Shown here: piece by piece, positions 55,833 to 64,000 of the stretch | Layout: each line of letters starts with the position of its first letter | Position numbering within the stretch: the first letter of the stretch is position 1 | DNA from: Chloroflexota bacterium | Lineage (GTDB): Bacteria; Chloroflexota; Anaerolineae; Aggregatilineales; Phototrophicaceae | DNA: 64,000 bases | Direction: 5' to 3' | Assembly: GCA_016223085.1 (NCBI GenBank) | Contig: JACRPS010000016.1 | Location: forward strand, 1-64,000 | Notes under the pieces: model-generated | Databases searched by the model: none | What the model saw: only the letters and a program-made list of their open reading frames with translations | Told to the model about the DNA's origin: nothing | Position numbers and translations under genes: made by a program

Positions 55833-56771
55833 TCATTTTTGGTCTGGTGTGTATTCCTGTGGGATAGGGAATGGGCCGTCTTCCAGCCGTACCCCCTGGC
55901 GATACAGGTCTGCTACCAGTGCCATCCGGGTGTGGATGCGCTGCTGGTCAAACTCACTGTATCGCTCGAAACGCTCCGGTAGGCGCTCGTAGTCCACGCG
56001 AAAGCTGTAAGCGCGCAGGCTGCTGTAGGTCCGGTTATAAACCGTGTTAAGCGGCACTGTAATCTCGTCATTTTCGGCCAGAGGAATTGGTATGGTCGGA
56101 ACAGGGTCATCTACATAAAACGCATACGTGCGCGATGTACCCGTTTCAATGCTCGGTCTTGGACGGCTAATTGTTATTGAATAAGGATATGATCCCGGTT
56201 GCTGTGGATAAAGTAGTATATCTTTTACAGGGGACGGAGTCTCGTGCTGGTAGTCTATCTCCACCAGTTGAAGGCCACTTCGCACGACCGCCCGGCGTTT
56301 ATCGCGGTACTGTCGCCCGGCCTCACCGGTCTTGTTCGTTGGTGAAAGCAGTTCAATGCGAGTCACAGGCTTACCAAGTCCACCGATATTTTCTTCAACC
56401 TGATAAACGATCAGTGCCGGGTAATAAACGTCTTCGTCCCATCCATCAAGGGTTTCAAGTAGGGGACGCTCCAACGTTGCAGCCGAACGCGGCAGGTTGG
56501 GGGGCAGGTTTGTTCTGCTCGTCTGATAAATAGTCACGTCGGCTTTTAAACGGATGGCAGCAGTTTCGCCTGTATCAAGCCGTTCTTCGCGGATTTGCAG
56601 TGACTGTTCCATATCCACGATATATCCCTCTGGCAAAAGGGCATTAATTGCTTCGCCTAAGTCGGCAATATGTTTGTTGTGAAATCCTTCCCATCCACCG
56701 CGCGCCTGATAGTAACTTTGCAGGTGGGCATTGACTCCCAGATACTGATTGACGACTGATTGTATCGGCAT
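55833..56771 (-). CDS. DUF4058 family protein
   Basis: 312 residues of a family frequent in Cyanobacteria and Chloroflexota. Signature stretches are NAHLQSYYQARGGWEGFHNK near the N-terminus, INALLPEGYIVDMEQSLQIR, ITRIELLSPTNKTGEAGRQ-like (here PVTRIELLSPTNKTGEAGRQ), YRDKRRAVVRSGLQLVEIDY and PIPLAENDEITVPLNTVYNR. The E-L-L-S-P-x-N-K with the following R-x-K resembles a restriction-like nuclease core. The function is unknown. The ATG follows GAGGCGGCC. It is not obviously in an operon. Confidence 0.85.
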   Translation of the reverse strand: MPIQSVVNQYLGVNAHLQSYYQARGGWEGFHNKHIADLGEAINALLPEGYIVDMEQSLQIREERLDTGETAAIRLKADVTIYQTSRTNLPPNLPRSAATLERPLLETLDGWDEDVYYPALIVYQVEENIGGLGKPVTRIELLSPTNKTGEAGRQYRDKRRAVVRSGLQLVEIDYQHETPSPVKDILLYPQQPGSYPYSITISRPRPSIETGTSRTYAFYVDDPVPTIPIPLAENDEITVPLNTVYNRTYSSLRAYSFRVDYERLPERFERYSEFDQQRIHTRMALVADLYRQGVRLEDGPFPIPQEYTPDQK

Positions 56772-56846
56772 GGCCGCCTCACCAATTCATCGTGCAATGG
56801 GTCCCAATGACGTTCGCCACAGCCCCATTGTACTGCAAACCGCGCC

Positions 56847-57548
56847 TTATTCGGCCAGCAAATAGCGCGTGTCCAGCGCTGTTTCCAGCGCCGCGCCGTT
56901 CACACACTCCACGTAATAACCTCTGGCGTTAGGGCGAGAACTGACCACTCCTGCCAACTTACCATCAATGAAGTGCCCTGCCGCGCCATCATCGAAGGCA
57001 TAGCCCGCCGGCATTTCTCCGGCTGCGATGACGCGGTGCAGGGTCGGGCGGCGCTGGGCTTCGCCGTCGTAGTGCGGTGTGCAGCTTCCCGGCAGGAAGT
57101 CCAGGCACGGCAGAACCGTGAGCGTGCCGGGAATCGAATCGGTTGTGCAGTATTCAAACCAGCAAATCGCCCCGGCGCTGATGCCCGCCAGCACCACGCC
57201 CGCTTCCAGCGCCTCGCGCAAAATACGATCCAACCCCCATTCGCGCCACAGCGCCAGCATGGACTTGGTATTACCCCCGCCGACGTAAATTACATTCTGT
57301 TCCAGCAGAAAGCCGCGAATATCAGCAGTGTGCGGCTGAAACAGTGACAGGTGCGACGGGCGGCAGTCCAGCTTCGTGAACGCGCTGTAAAAGTTGATGA
57401 TGTAATCGCGTGCCTCGCCGCTGGCCTGCGACAGAAAACATACTTTCGGGCGCTCGACGCCGGTCTGTTCGATCACGTAGCGGTCAAGCGCGGGATTGTC
57501 CGGCTCCATCGAAAAACCGCCCCCGCCCATTGCGATGATGTGCTGCAT
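56847..57548 (-). CDS. Peptidase S51 (peptidase E/cyanophycinase-like)
   Basis: 233 residues, class-I glutamine-amidotransferase-like fold with a nucleophilic Ser. The nucleophile elbow is GISAGAICWF near residues 122-131. QNVIYVGGGNTKSMLALWRE precedes it, and LPGSCTPHYDGEAQRRPTLH carries the His. The N-terminus reads IIAMGGGGFSMEPDNPALDR. It is close to alpha-aspartyl dipeptidase/peptidase E types that hydrolyse Asp-Xaa dipeptides. No cyanophycin synthetase is seen, so cyanophycinase is less likely. The ATG follows AAGGTGGAAG. It lies 9 bases beyond the Uma2 gene. Confidence 0.9.
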   Translation of the reverse strand: MQHIIAMGGGGFSMEPDNPALDRYVIEQTGVERPKVCFLSQASGEARDYIINFYSAFTKLDCRPSHLSLFQPHTADIRGFLLEQNVIYVGGGNTKSMLALWREWGLDRILREALEAGVVLAGISAGAICWFEYCTTDSIPGTLTVLPCLDFLPGSCTPHYDGEAQRRPTLHRVIAAGEMPAGYAFDDGAAGHFIDGKLAGVVSSRPNARGYYVECVNGAALETALDTRYLLAE

Positions 57549-57557
57549 CTTCCACCT

Positions 57558-58196
57558 TTACTGTTCTGCTGCCAGTAATGCCTGTACTGCTGTGACAACT
57601 GCCGCCGGGCCGGGTAGTTCTGTTTCCCATAAAGTGGGTACATGGAGGCGAAAGCTGGGTAGCAGCGGTGTACGATAGTACCCCTGCTGATCGAGTGTCT
57701 GGCTGCGATACCTTCCCAGTTCATCCAGACGATAAAAGCGGGTTTCTTCGCGCAGAGCATCAATAATCCAATACTCTCGAACACCGCCCTTTTCGTATTC
57801 GATGAACTTCTCGCCGTAGTCACGTTCGCCACTTTCTTCCGATACAATTTCTATGCAGATGTCCGCCGGCCCATCCAGATATGTTTCTTTCAGTTCGTGT
57901 GGGTTGCTTTTCAATACCACCATCAGGTCAGGTTCGCGGCGGCGGTTTGGAAATGCGGGCAGGCGCATGACAAACGGCTGGATAAGCACTACACCAATAG
58001 CACGAAATTCAAAGTAGGTATCAAGCAGCAGCGCCAGGTATTTCATCAAGCGGTTGTGACTTACGGTTACGGGAGACACTTTAATCACTACCCCTTCAAT
58101 CCATTCGCAATTGTCCGCCGCGTATCGCTCCATGTATTCATCAAGCGATACGTCAGTTGCCACTACCTGACTGGAAAATACCTGTAAGTCCGCCAT
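57558..58196 (-). CDS. Uma2-family putative nuclease (DUF820)
   Basis: 212 residues with the PD-(D/E)XK-like core intact: PNRRREPDLMVVLKSNPHEL (Asp), then ICIEIVSEESGERDYGEKF (Glu and the following acidic pair) and EYEKGGVREYWIID with Lys. Uma2 proteins are abundant in multicellular and filamentous bacteria, but their target is unknown. The ATG is preceded by GAGGCTGT. It lies 9 bases upstream of the peptidase S51 gene, so they may be co-transcribed, and 37 bases downstream of hisS in the same direction. Confidence 0.88.
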   Translation of the reverse strand: MADLQVFSSQVVATDVSLDEYMERYAADNCEWIEGVVIKVSPVTVSHNRLMKYLALLLDTYFEFRAIGVVLIQPFVMRLPAFPNRRREPDLMVVLKSNPHELKETYLDGPADICIEIVSEESGERDYGEKFIEYEKGGVREYWIIDALREETRFYRLDELGRYRSQTLDQQGYYRTPLLPSFRLHVPTLWETELPGPAAVVTAVQALLAAEQ

Positions 58197-58233
58197 ACAG
58201 CCTCAATATCCATACCGACTCTGTTATTCTATT

Positions 58234-59565
58234 CTACCCCAACATCTCCTGCACTTTTGCGCCGACTTGGCCCCGGCTGACCGTCATTTCCGCGCCGTCG
58301 TTCAGGCGTTTGAGCTTCACCGCACCTGCTGCGATTTCCTCCGGCCCCAGCACCGCCACCAGCGGAATCCGCTTTTTGTCAGCGTAGTTAAACTGCTTGC
58401 CCAGGTTTTTGTCCTGCAAGTACAGTTCGGTGTTCACGCCCGCCGCTCGCAGTTCCGCTGCCAGCCGGGTGGAGTCGCGCCGCGTATCATCGTTAAACAC
58501 CGACACCAACACCTGCACCACCGTCCCCACGATGTCCGGCGGATACAGATTCAGGATGTCCATCAGGTCAATGATACGTTCAATACCCAGTGACGTGCCG
58601 GTCGTCGGCAGGCTTTCCTTGCGGAACAGGCCGACCAGATCATCGTAACGACCGCCGCCGGTCACGCTGCCCAGGTTCGGCTCGGTGATAACCGTCTCAA
58701 AAATCGGGCCGGTGTAATACCCCAGGCCGCGCACCATCGTAAAGTCAAACTCGTAAAACTGTGGCGGGATGTTCGCATCTGCCAAATGTCCGGCCAGTTC
58801 GCGCAGTTCGCGGATGCCCTCCTGCGCTGCCGGGAAGTTGCCCATCATTTCCTCGGCGTAATCCAGGCTTGACAGCCCCGGCTGCCGCGCCTGAATCAGC
58901 TCCATCATCCGGGCGACGGCCTCACTCTCAATACCGCGTTCCAGCAGTTCCTTCCGCACCCCGTCCGCGCCGATTTTGTCGAACTTGTCCACGCTGCGGT
59001 ACAGGTCGCCAAGCTGGTCGCGCGGCACGCCGGCATACTGGCCGATGGCCGTCAGCAGCTTGCGGTTGTTGATCTTCACGCTGAACTGCTGGAAGCCCAG
59101 CCGTCGCAGCGCCGTTACCACCACGCCCAGGATTTCGGCGTCGGCGCTCATGCTGGCGATGCCCACGATGTCGGCGTCACACTGGTAAAATTCGCGGTAG
59201 CGTCCGCGCTGGGGACGTTCGGCGCGCCACACGGGCGACAGTTGATAGCGTTTAAACGGCAGCGCGATCTCGTTTTCGTACAGCGCCACCACGCGCGACA
59301 GCGGCACAGTCAGGTCGTAGCGCAGCGCCACTTCTTCCTTGCCACCGGGGTGCTGGGCATGGTAAATCAGCTTTTCAGCATCCTCGCCATATTTGCCCAT
59401 CAGCGTTTCTTTCAGTTCCAGTACCGGCGTTTGCAGCGGCTCAAAGCCGTACAGGTGGAACACCTGGCGCACGATGTCAAACACGTACTCGCGCTTCAGC
59501 ATTTCGTTCGGCAGAAAATCGCGCATCCCCTTCGGCAAACGCGGCTTGATTTTGACGGCGGTCAT
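58234..59565 (-). CDS. hisS: Histidyl-tRNA synthetase
   Basis: Class II synthetase that charges tRNA-His, 443 residues. The start KIKPRLPKGMRDFLPNEML, motif 2 region KRYQLSPVWRAERPQRGRYR with EFYQCDADIVG, the histidine-specific loop VRGLGYYTGPIFE, and motif 3 LGSVTGGGRYDDLVGLF and TSLGIERIID identify it. The C-terminal anticodon domain begins near 335 (QVLVSVFNDDTRRDSTRLAA). The ATG at 59565 follows AGGAGG. The upstream region holds a histidine-rich leader peptide and a terminator (entries below), so expression seems to be controlled by attenuation. Confidence 0.97.
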   Translation of the reverse strand: MTAVKIKPRLPKGMRDFLPNEMLKREYVFDIVRQVFHLYGFEPLQTPVLELKETLMGKYGEDAEKLIYHAQHPGGKEEVALRYDLTVPLSRVVALYENEIALPFKRYQLSPVWRAERPQRGRYREFYQCDADIVGIASMSADAEILGVVVTALRRLGFQQFSVKINNRKLLTAIGQYAGVPRDQLGDLYRSVDKFDKIGADGVRKELLERGIESEAVARMMELIQARQPGLSSLDYAEEMMGNFPAAQEGIRELRELAGHLADANIPPQFYEFDFTMVRGLGYYTGPIFETVITEPNLGSVTGGGRYDDLVGLFRKESLPTTGTSLGIERIIDLMDILNLYPPDIVGTVVQVLVSVFNDDTRRDSTRLAAELRAAGVNTELYLQDKNLGKQFNYADKKRIPLVAVLGPEEIAAGAVKLKRLNDGAEMTVSRGQVGAKVQEMLG

Positions 59566-59590
59566 GGTTGGTCCTCCTACGAGCACTGGT

Positions 59591-59620
59591 GTAGGGGCGG
59601 GTTTCTAAACCCGCCCCTAC
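59591..59620. repeat. Palindromic intergenic repeat within the hisS leader
   Basis: 30-base perfect palindrome with arms GTAGGGGCGGGTTT and AAACCCGCCCCTAC, sited between the attenuator terminator and the hisS start codon. It will form a hairpin in the mRNA, but has no T tract. Confidence 0.93.
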
Positions 59621-59633
59621 GGCGGACAGACAA

Positions 59634-59662
59634 TAAAAAAGCGTGGACTGACGCCCACGCTC
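59634..59662 (-). terminator. Attenuator terminator in the hisS leader
   Basis: On the minus strand, stem AGCGTGG / CCACGCT (7 perfect pairs) with loop GCGTCAGT, followed by six T. It lies about 69 bases before the hisS start, so readthrough is required for expression. The 5' arm plus loop (GGGCGTCAG) is also complementary, with one bulged C, to CTGACCCC that follows the leader-peptide stop, giving the alternative antiterminator. Confidence 0.88.
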
Positions 59663-59688
59663 TCGGAATCCAAAACGGTCGGGGTCAG

Positions 59689-59733
59689 CTAACCACGCTC
59701 AACGATCGCATGATGATGGCGTTGCAGGTTCAT
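59689..59733 (-). CDS. hisS leader peptide with three consecutive histidines
   Basis: Fourteen-residue frame MNLQRHHHAIVERG ending TAG. GAGGAAAACA precedes the ATG. The His codons are residues 6-8. The stop is at 59689-59691, and the next bases (CTGACCCC) form the 5' half of an antiterminator. In the known his-operon scheme, slow decoding of His codons when charged tRNA-His is scarce leaves the ribosome at this point and lets the antiterminator form. Full translation covers it and lets the terminator form. I infer the same here. It is not homologous by name to a known leader. Confidence 0.8.
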   Translation of the reverse strand: MNLQRHHHAIVERG

Positions 59734-59756
59734 TGTTTTCCTCGCCGAATAATCGT

Positions 59757-59785
59757 AGTGTAGACGAAAATCTGGCAGATTGCAA
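59757..59785 (-). promoter_or_regulatory. Sigma70-type promoter of the hisS leader
   Basis: On the minus strand TTGCAA (59785-59780) and TACACT (59762-59757) with a 17-base spacer. A start near 59750 would give a leader of about 17 bases before the leader-peptide ATG, and an attenuated transcript of roughly 115 bases. Confidence 0.65.
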
Positions 59786-59891
59786 CGGGTGTACGAAGTG
59801 TTGCCCACACAACAGCCGGTTGGCGCTAATTCTGTTACCCTCAGGGTGAACCACTGGGAATACTGTGAGTCAGGATTGAAGGAGTAAGCAT

Positions 59892-60335
59892 ATGTCTACC
59901 CGTACGATGCAGTCGCCCAATGCAGCCCTCAGCCGCCAGCTTGTCCGGGGCGCGGCTGCCGGTCTGGTCGGCGGCGTGGCCTTTGGCATCCTCATGACGA
60001 TCTGGGGCGTACTGCCAATGGTCGGCATGCTGGTCGGACAGGAAAACGCGGTTGTGGGGTTTGTCGTCCACCTGCTCATCAGCGCCTTCATCGGCGCAAC
60101 CTTTGGCGTGATCGCGGCACGCCTGCCTTCGACCTGGGTCTTGCAGATCGGCGCGGGCGCGGTCTATGGCGTCATCTGGTGGGTGCTGGGCGCGCTCGTC
60201 CTCATGCCGCTGCTGCTGGGTATGAATGAGATGGTGCTGCAAATCGGCGCGATGCAGGTCAACAGTCTGATCGGCCATCTGGTTTTTGGCGTGCTGACAG
60301 GCGTGGCGTACAAGGTGCTGAGTGAGCGCCGGTGA
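59892..60335 (+). CDS. Small polytopic membrane protein
   Basis: 147 residues with four membrane helices: GAAAGLVGGVAFGILMTIWG, GFVVHLLISAFIGATFGVIA, VLQIGAGAVYGVIWWVLGAL and NSLIGHLVFGVLTGVAYKVL. Gly/Ala-rich helices and a His in two of them (VVHLL, IGHLV) are notable. The family is not named with confidence, though similar proteins occur beside heme-copper or redox genes. The ATG follows GAAGGAGTAAGCAT, a strong site. The Crp-family gene follows 91 bases downstream and might be independent. Confidence 0.8.
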   Translation: MSTRTMQSPNAALSRQLVRGAAAGLVGGVAFGILMTIWGVLPMVGMLVGQENAVVGFVVHLLISAFIGATFGVIAARLPSTWVLQIGAGAVYGVIWWVLGALVLMPLLLGMNEMVLQIGAMQVNSLIGHLVFGVLTGVAYKVLSERR

Positions 60336-60426
60336 CCTGCCGCCTGTCATTCTCCTCACGCAACGCTCAGATGTTTATCAGCCTGAGCGTTTACCTTAAA
60401 AACAAGCGATAGGGCGAGGACAGGCG

Positions 60427-61134
60427 ATGATTGGCGCAGACAAACAGGCGGCGGCCCCATCACATCGTTCTTTCCTGGGCAGTTTGGCTGATACCTGCGA
60501 ACTGCTCGACCTGGCGACGATAGAACGCTATCGCAAAGGTGAATACATCTTTTATGCCGGTGATCCTGCTGACTGCATTTACGTGCTGCTGCGGGGCAGC
60601 GTCAAAAAGCTGTTTGTGAATTTAAGCGGTGACGAAAAGACCATCAGCCTGTACTTCCCTGGCGATATCTTCGGCCACCTGTTCCTGGGCAAATACCGCC
60701 ACCGCATCAGTTCGGCCTGCGCGCTGGAAGACGTGGAAGCCGCCCGGCTGTCAGAAACCAGCCTGACGGCACTGGTGCAGCAGTTGCCCCAGGTGGGGTT
60801 AAAACTGATTGCCTACCTAGCTGACGAGCAGCGGGAGACTCTGGCTCGCCTGCACGCCCTGATGCACCTCGACGCGCGCACCCGGCTGATGGGCACGCTG
60901 TTGAGCCTGGGTCGGCGGCTGTGTTGTCACGAGGCGGACTGGTTTCAGTTGCCCGCGACAATTACGCAGGAAAATCTGGCGAGTCTGGCCTGTATGAACC
61001 GCAGCACCGTGAATATCTATCTCAGCGAACTGCGCGCTCAGGGCATCGTTGGCGGCAGGGGACGGGTGCTAACGGTCAGCCTGCTGGCGCTGGAGCGCCA
61101 GTTACACGAGGCCGGGCTGGAAATTCTGGAATGA
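60427..61134 (+). CDS. Crp/Fnr-family transcriptional regulator
   Basis: 235 residues. The cyclic-nucleotide-binding-like beta-roll spans about 25-125 (RYRKGEYIFYAGDPADCIYV, LYFPGDIFGHLFLGKYRH). The central dimerisation helix is ADEQRETLARLHALMHLDAR, and the winged helix-turn-helix lies at about 165-215 (TITQENLASLACMNRSTVNI, recognition helix RSTVNIYLSELRAQG). There is no FNR-like Cys cluster, and the cAMP-contact Arg-Ser pair is absent, so it probably senses something else. GAGGACAGGCG precedes the ATG. A stem-loop follows the stop. Confidence 0.92.
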   Translation: MIGADKQAAAPSHRSFLGSLADTCELLDLATIERYRKGEYIFYAGDPADCIYVLLRGSVKKLFVNLSGDEKTISLYFPGDIFGHLFLGKYRHRISSACALEDVEAARLSETSLTALVQQLPQVGLKLIAYLADEQRETLARLHALMHLDARTRLMGTLLSLGRRLCCHEADWFQLPATITQENLASLACMNRSTVNIYLSELRAQGIVGGRGRVLTVSLLALERQLHEAGLEILE

Positions 61135-61539
61135 AAACAGGGACGTGCGGCGTCCCTGCTCTCGCTCCTGGCGGCTGGGCGTGAACCGGCTGGAAATGAG
61201 CCGCCGCGCCACGTCCCCACGTAGTGCGAAATCAGCTCGCCGCGCTGACGCCTGCCACCCTGCCACACCCGGCGCTGGCTGCCTAATTGCCGACAACAAC
61301 ACAGGTACAGGATGCCTGTCGGATGCCAGAAGTGTGGTCATGCTTCAAGGCTGCTTCCCACGCTAAAACAAATCGCAGCGCCTGTAAACCACGATCCGCC
61401 ACTTTTCTGACATTTTTTGGACAGGAACAGCGAACAACACAGCCATGAGTTATTACCCGATAATGGGTAGGGGCGAACCGCCGGTTCGCCCCTACAAAAA
61501 ATCATCCGCTGTGTTTTTTATCCCCAGGCGTGGCTTATC
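61135..61539. other. Intergenic region between the Crp-family and DinB genes
   Basis: 405 bases without a convincing gene. It contains a stem-loop at 61139-61159 (CAGGGACG ... CGTCCCTG), a possible terminator for the regulator gene without a T run, and a palindromic repeat at 61467-61495. Confidence 0.5.
61467..61495. repeat. Palindromic intergenic repeat, GTAGGGGCGAACC type
   Basis: 29-base near-perfect palindrome, GTAGGGGCGAACCG ... CGGTTCGCCCCTAC, followed by AAAAAA. It lies 45 bases beyond the DinB stop. Confidence 0.92.
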
Positions 61540-62145
61540 CTATCCTTCCAGCACCAGCGCTCTGGCTGCCAGCGCCTGCCGCGCCACCTCGCGGAACTGA
61601 TCGTGGTGATTGACTTCGTGCATCAGGCCGAACAGGAAGGCAGCGGGCGCGTTCATCGCCCCATGCCGTTCGATAAACCGTTCCGAAAGCTGGCGGAACA
61701 CGTGCAGGTGCGGCTCGTTCGGCCATGTATCCAGATACGCCAGCCGGATACGGCGGCTTTCTTCCAGCCGCTGCACGCACTGCGCTTTGGTCAGAATCGC
61801 GCGCCAGGGGGTTTCGTAGCGCAGGCGCGGTTCTGCCGGGTAGGTGATGCCACGCGCCAGCAGGGAACTGTAGGCCGCCCATTCTTCGCTGCTGGCCGTC
61901 ACGTGCGCCACCAGATGCGCGATATTCCAGCCGATCTTTTCCTCACCGGGGGCGGCATACGGGTCATGCGCGTGGGGGTCTACCGGGTCAAAAATTACAT
62001 CGGCATCGTTCAGACCGGAAACAATATCCAGAATGGTGTCTATTGAGTCGCTCGTCGCCGCGCGTAAATCATCCACCGAATAACGCGCCGACAGTTCCAG
62101 CAGCGTCAGTTTTCGTTCCTCAACCGGCTTATAATGAATTCGCAT
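61540..62145 (-). CDS. DinB-family protein
   Basis: Four-helix DinB-fold protein of 201 residues, family of putative metal-dependent transferases (thiol-S-transferase-like). Helix patterns: ELSARYSVDDLRAATSDSID, then GWNIAHLVAHVTASSEEWAA (His ligand near 86-90) and FGLMHEVNHHDQFREVARQ with His near 180-184. The three-His metal site is therefore visible. The ATG at 62145 (MRIHYKPVEERKL) follows AAGAGG and is used instead of the upstream in-frame ATG. Monocistronic. Confidence 0.85.
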   Translation of the reverse strand: MRIHYKPVEERKLTLLELSARYSVDDLRAATSDSIDTILDIVSGLNDADVIFDPVDPHAHDPYAAPGEEKIGWNIAHLVAHVTASSEEWAAYSSLLARGITYPAEPRLRYETPWRAILTKAQCVQRLEESRRIRLAYLDTWPNEPHLHVFRQLSERFIERHGAMNAPAAFLFGLMHEVNHHDQFREVARQALAARALVLEG

Positions 62146-62293
62146 CCTCTTGGCTCCCTCTATAAGAAACACATATGCAGAGAACGTTTTCATCCCTCAA
62201 TCCTTACGCGCCGATAGCAATGAACTTTGGTCTTTTACCGGGCGGGTGGTACACTCGGTAATTAAACCGGGATTCGATAAGGGGTACGTGCCA

Positions 62294-64000
<1,707 letters not shown>

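Noticed and set aside
59566-59891. T-box riboswitch for hisS
   Set aside because: No T-box core sequence and no stem-I features. The region instead has a translated His-codon leader with a ribosome-binding site.
274-61495. CRISPR array
   Set aside because: The repeats are single copies dispersed over 60 kb, palindromic, and not separated by uniform spacers. No cas genes are seen.
3566-61495. Palindromic repeats as Rho-independent terminators
   Set aside because: Nearly all copies lack a T run on either strand, and several sit upstream of genes or inside a coding region.

Overview
The window is GC-rich, gene-dense bacterial chromosome. I place it, by inference, in the Chloroflexota (Anaerolineae-like). 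Supporting signs are secreted SH3-domain proteins with Pro/Glu/Thr linkers, several Uma2/DUF4058/DUF4139 genes, many GTG and TTG starts behind strong AGGAGG sites, a stressosome locus, and a tRNA gene without encoded CCA. There is no phage, plasmid or CRISPR locus. About twenty copies of a short palindromic intergenic repeat (arms like GTAGGGGC...GCCCCTAC) are scattered through it.

Layout. 1-6.3 kb: a cut enoyl-CoA hydratase, citrate synthase, an orphan receiver protein, a KGG stress protein, rsmI and a secreted SH3 protein. 6.3-12.8 kb: a sugar locus on the minus strand (binding protein, two permeases, PPi-type phosphofructokinase, class I aldolase-like protein, SAF-domain protein). 13-17 kb: an NB-ARC/TPR protein and a secreted GH99-like protein. 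17.2-20.7 kb: a tight four-gene operon of unknown function that includes a lytic transglycosylase/M15-like peptidase and has a three-unit Pho-box-like repeat in front. 20.9-31.6 kb: MBL hydrolase, receiver, GH127, glycosyltransferases with a polytopic membrane protein, tRNA-Lys(CTT), small proteins and a phosphoribosyltransferase. 31.8-37.6 kb: FHA protein, PIN remnant, SbcC and a secreted M28 peptidase. 37.8-44.4 kb: a stressosome operon (three RsbR-like sensors, RsbS, two RsbT-like kinases, PP2C). 44.7-50.5 kb: DUF4139, broken Uma2, M50 peptidase, an endonuclease IV-like protein with a HepT/MntA toxin-antitoxin insertion at its 3' end, and a ferritin-like protein. 50.6-58.2 kb: TIR-membrane protein, J-domain protein, HdeD, GNAT, SDR, two acidic small proteins, DUF4058, peptidase S51 and Uma2. 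58.2-64 kb: hisS behind a histidine attenuator, a membrane protein, a Crp-family regulator, DinB and the start of an HdrD-like iron-sulfur protein.

The most notable signals are: (i) an apparent ribosome-mediated attenuator for hisS, with a 14-residue leader peptide carrying three consecutive His codons, a competing antiterminator and a terminator; (ii) the four-gene operon with its Pho-box-like repeat, my best candidate for an undescribed system; (iii) a HepT/MntA module flanked by two copies of the 3' end of its host gene; (iv) two neighbouring rsbR paralogs broken at exactly the same sequence position (49-bp duplication in one, deletion in the other), which is either recombination between near-identical STAS modules or misassembly; (v) a palindromic repeat embedded in frame in the phosphofructokinase gene.

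All assignments come from reading the sequence. No database search was run, so family names rest on visible motifs.
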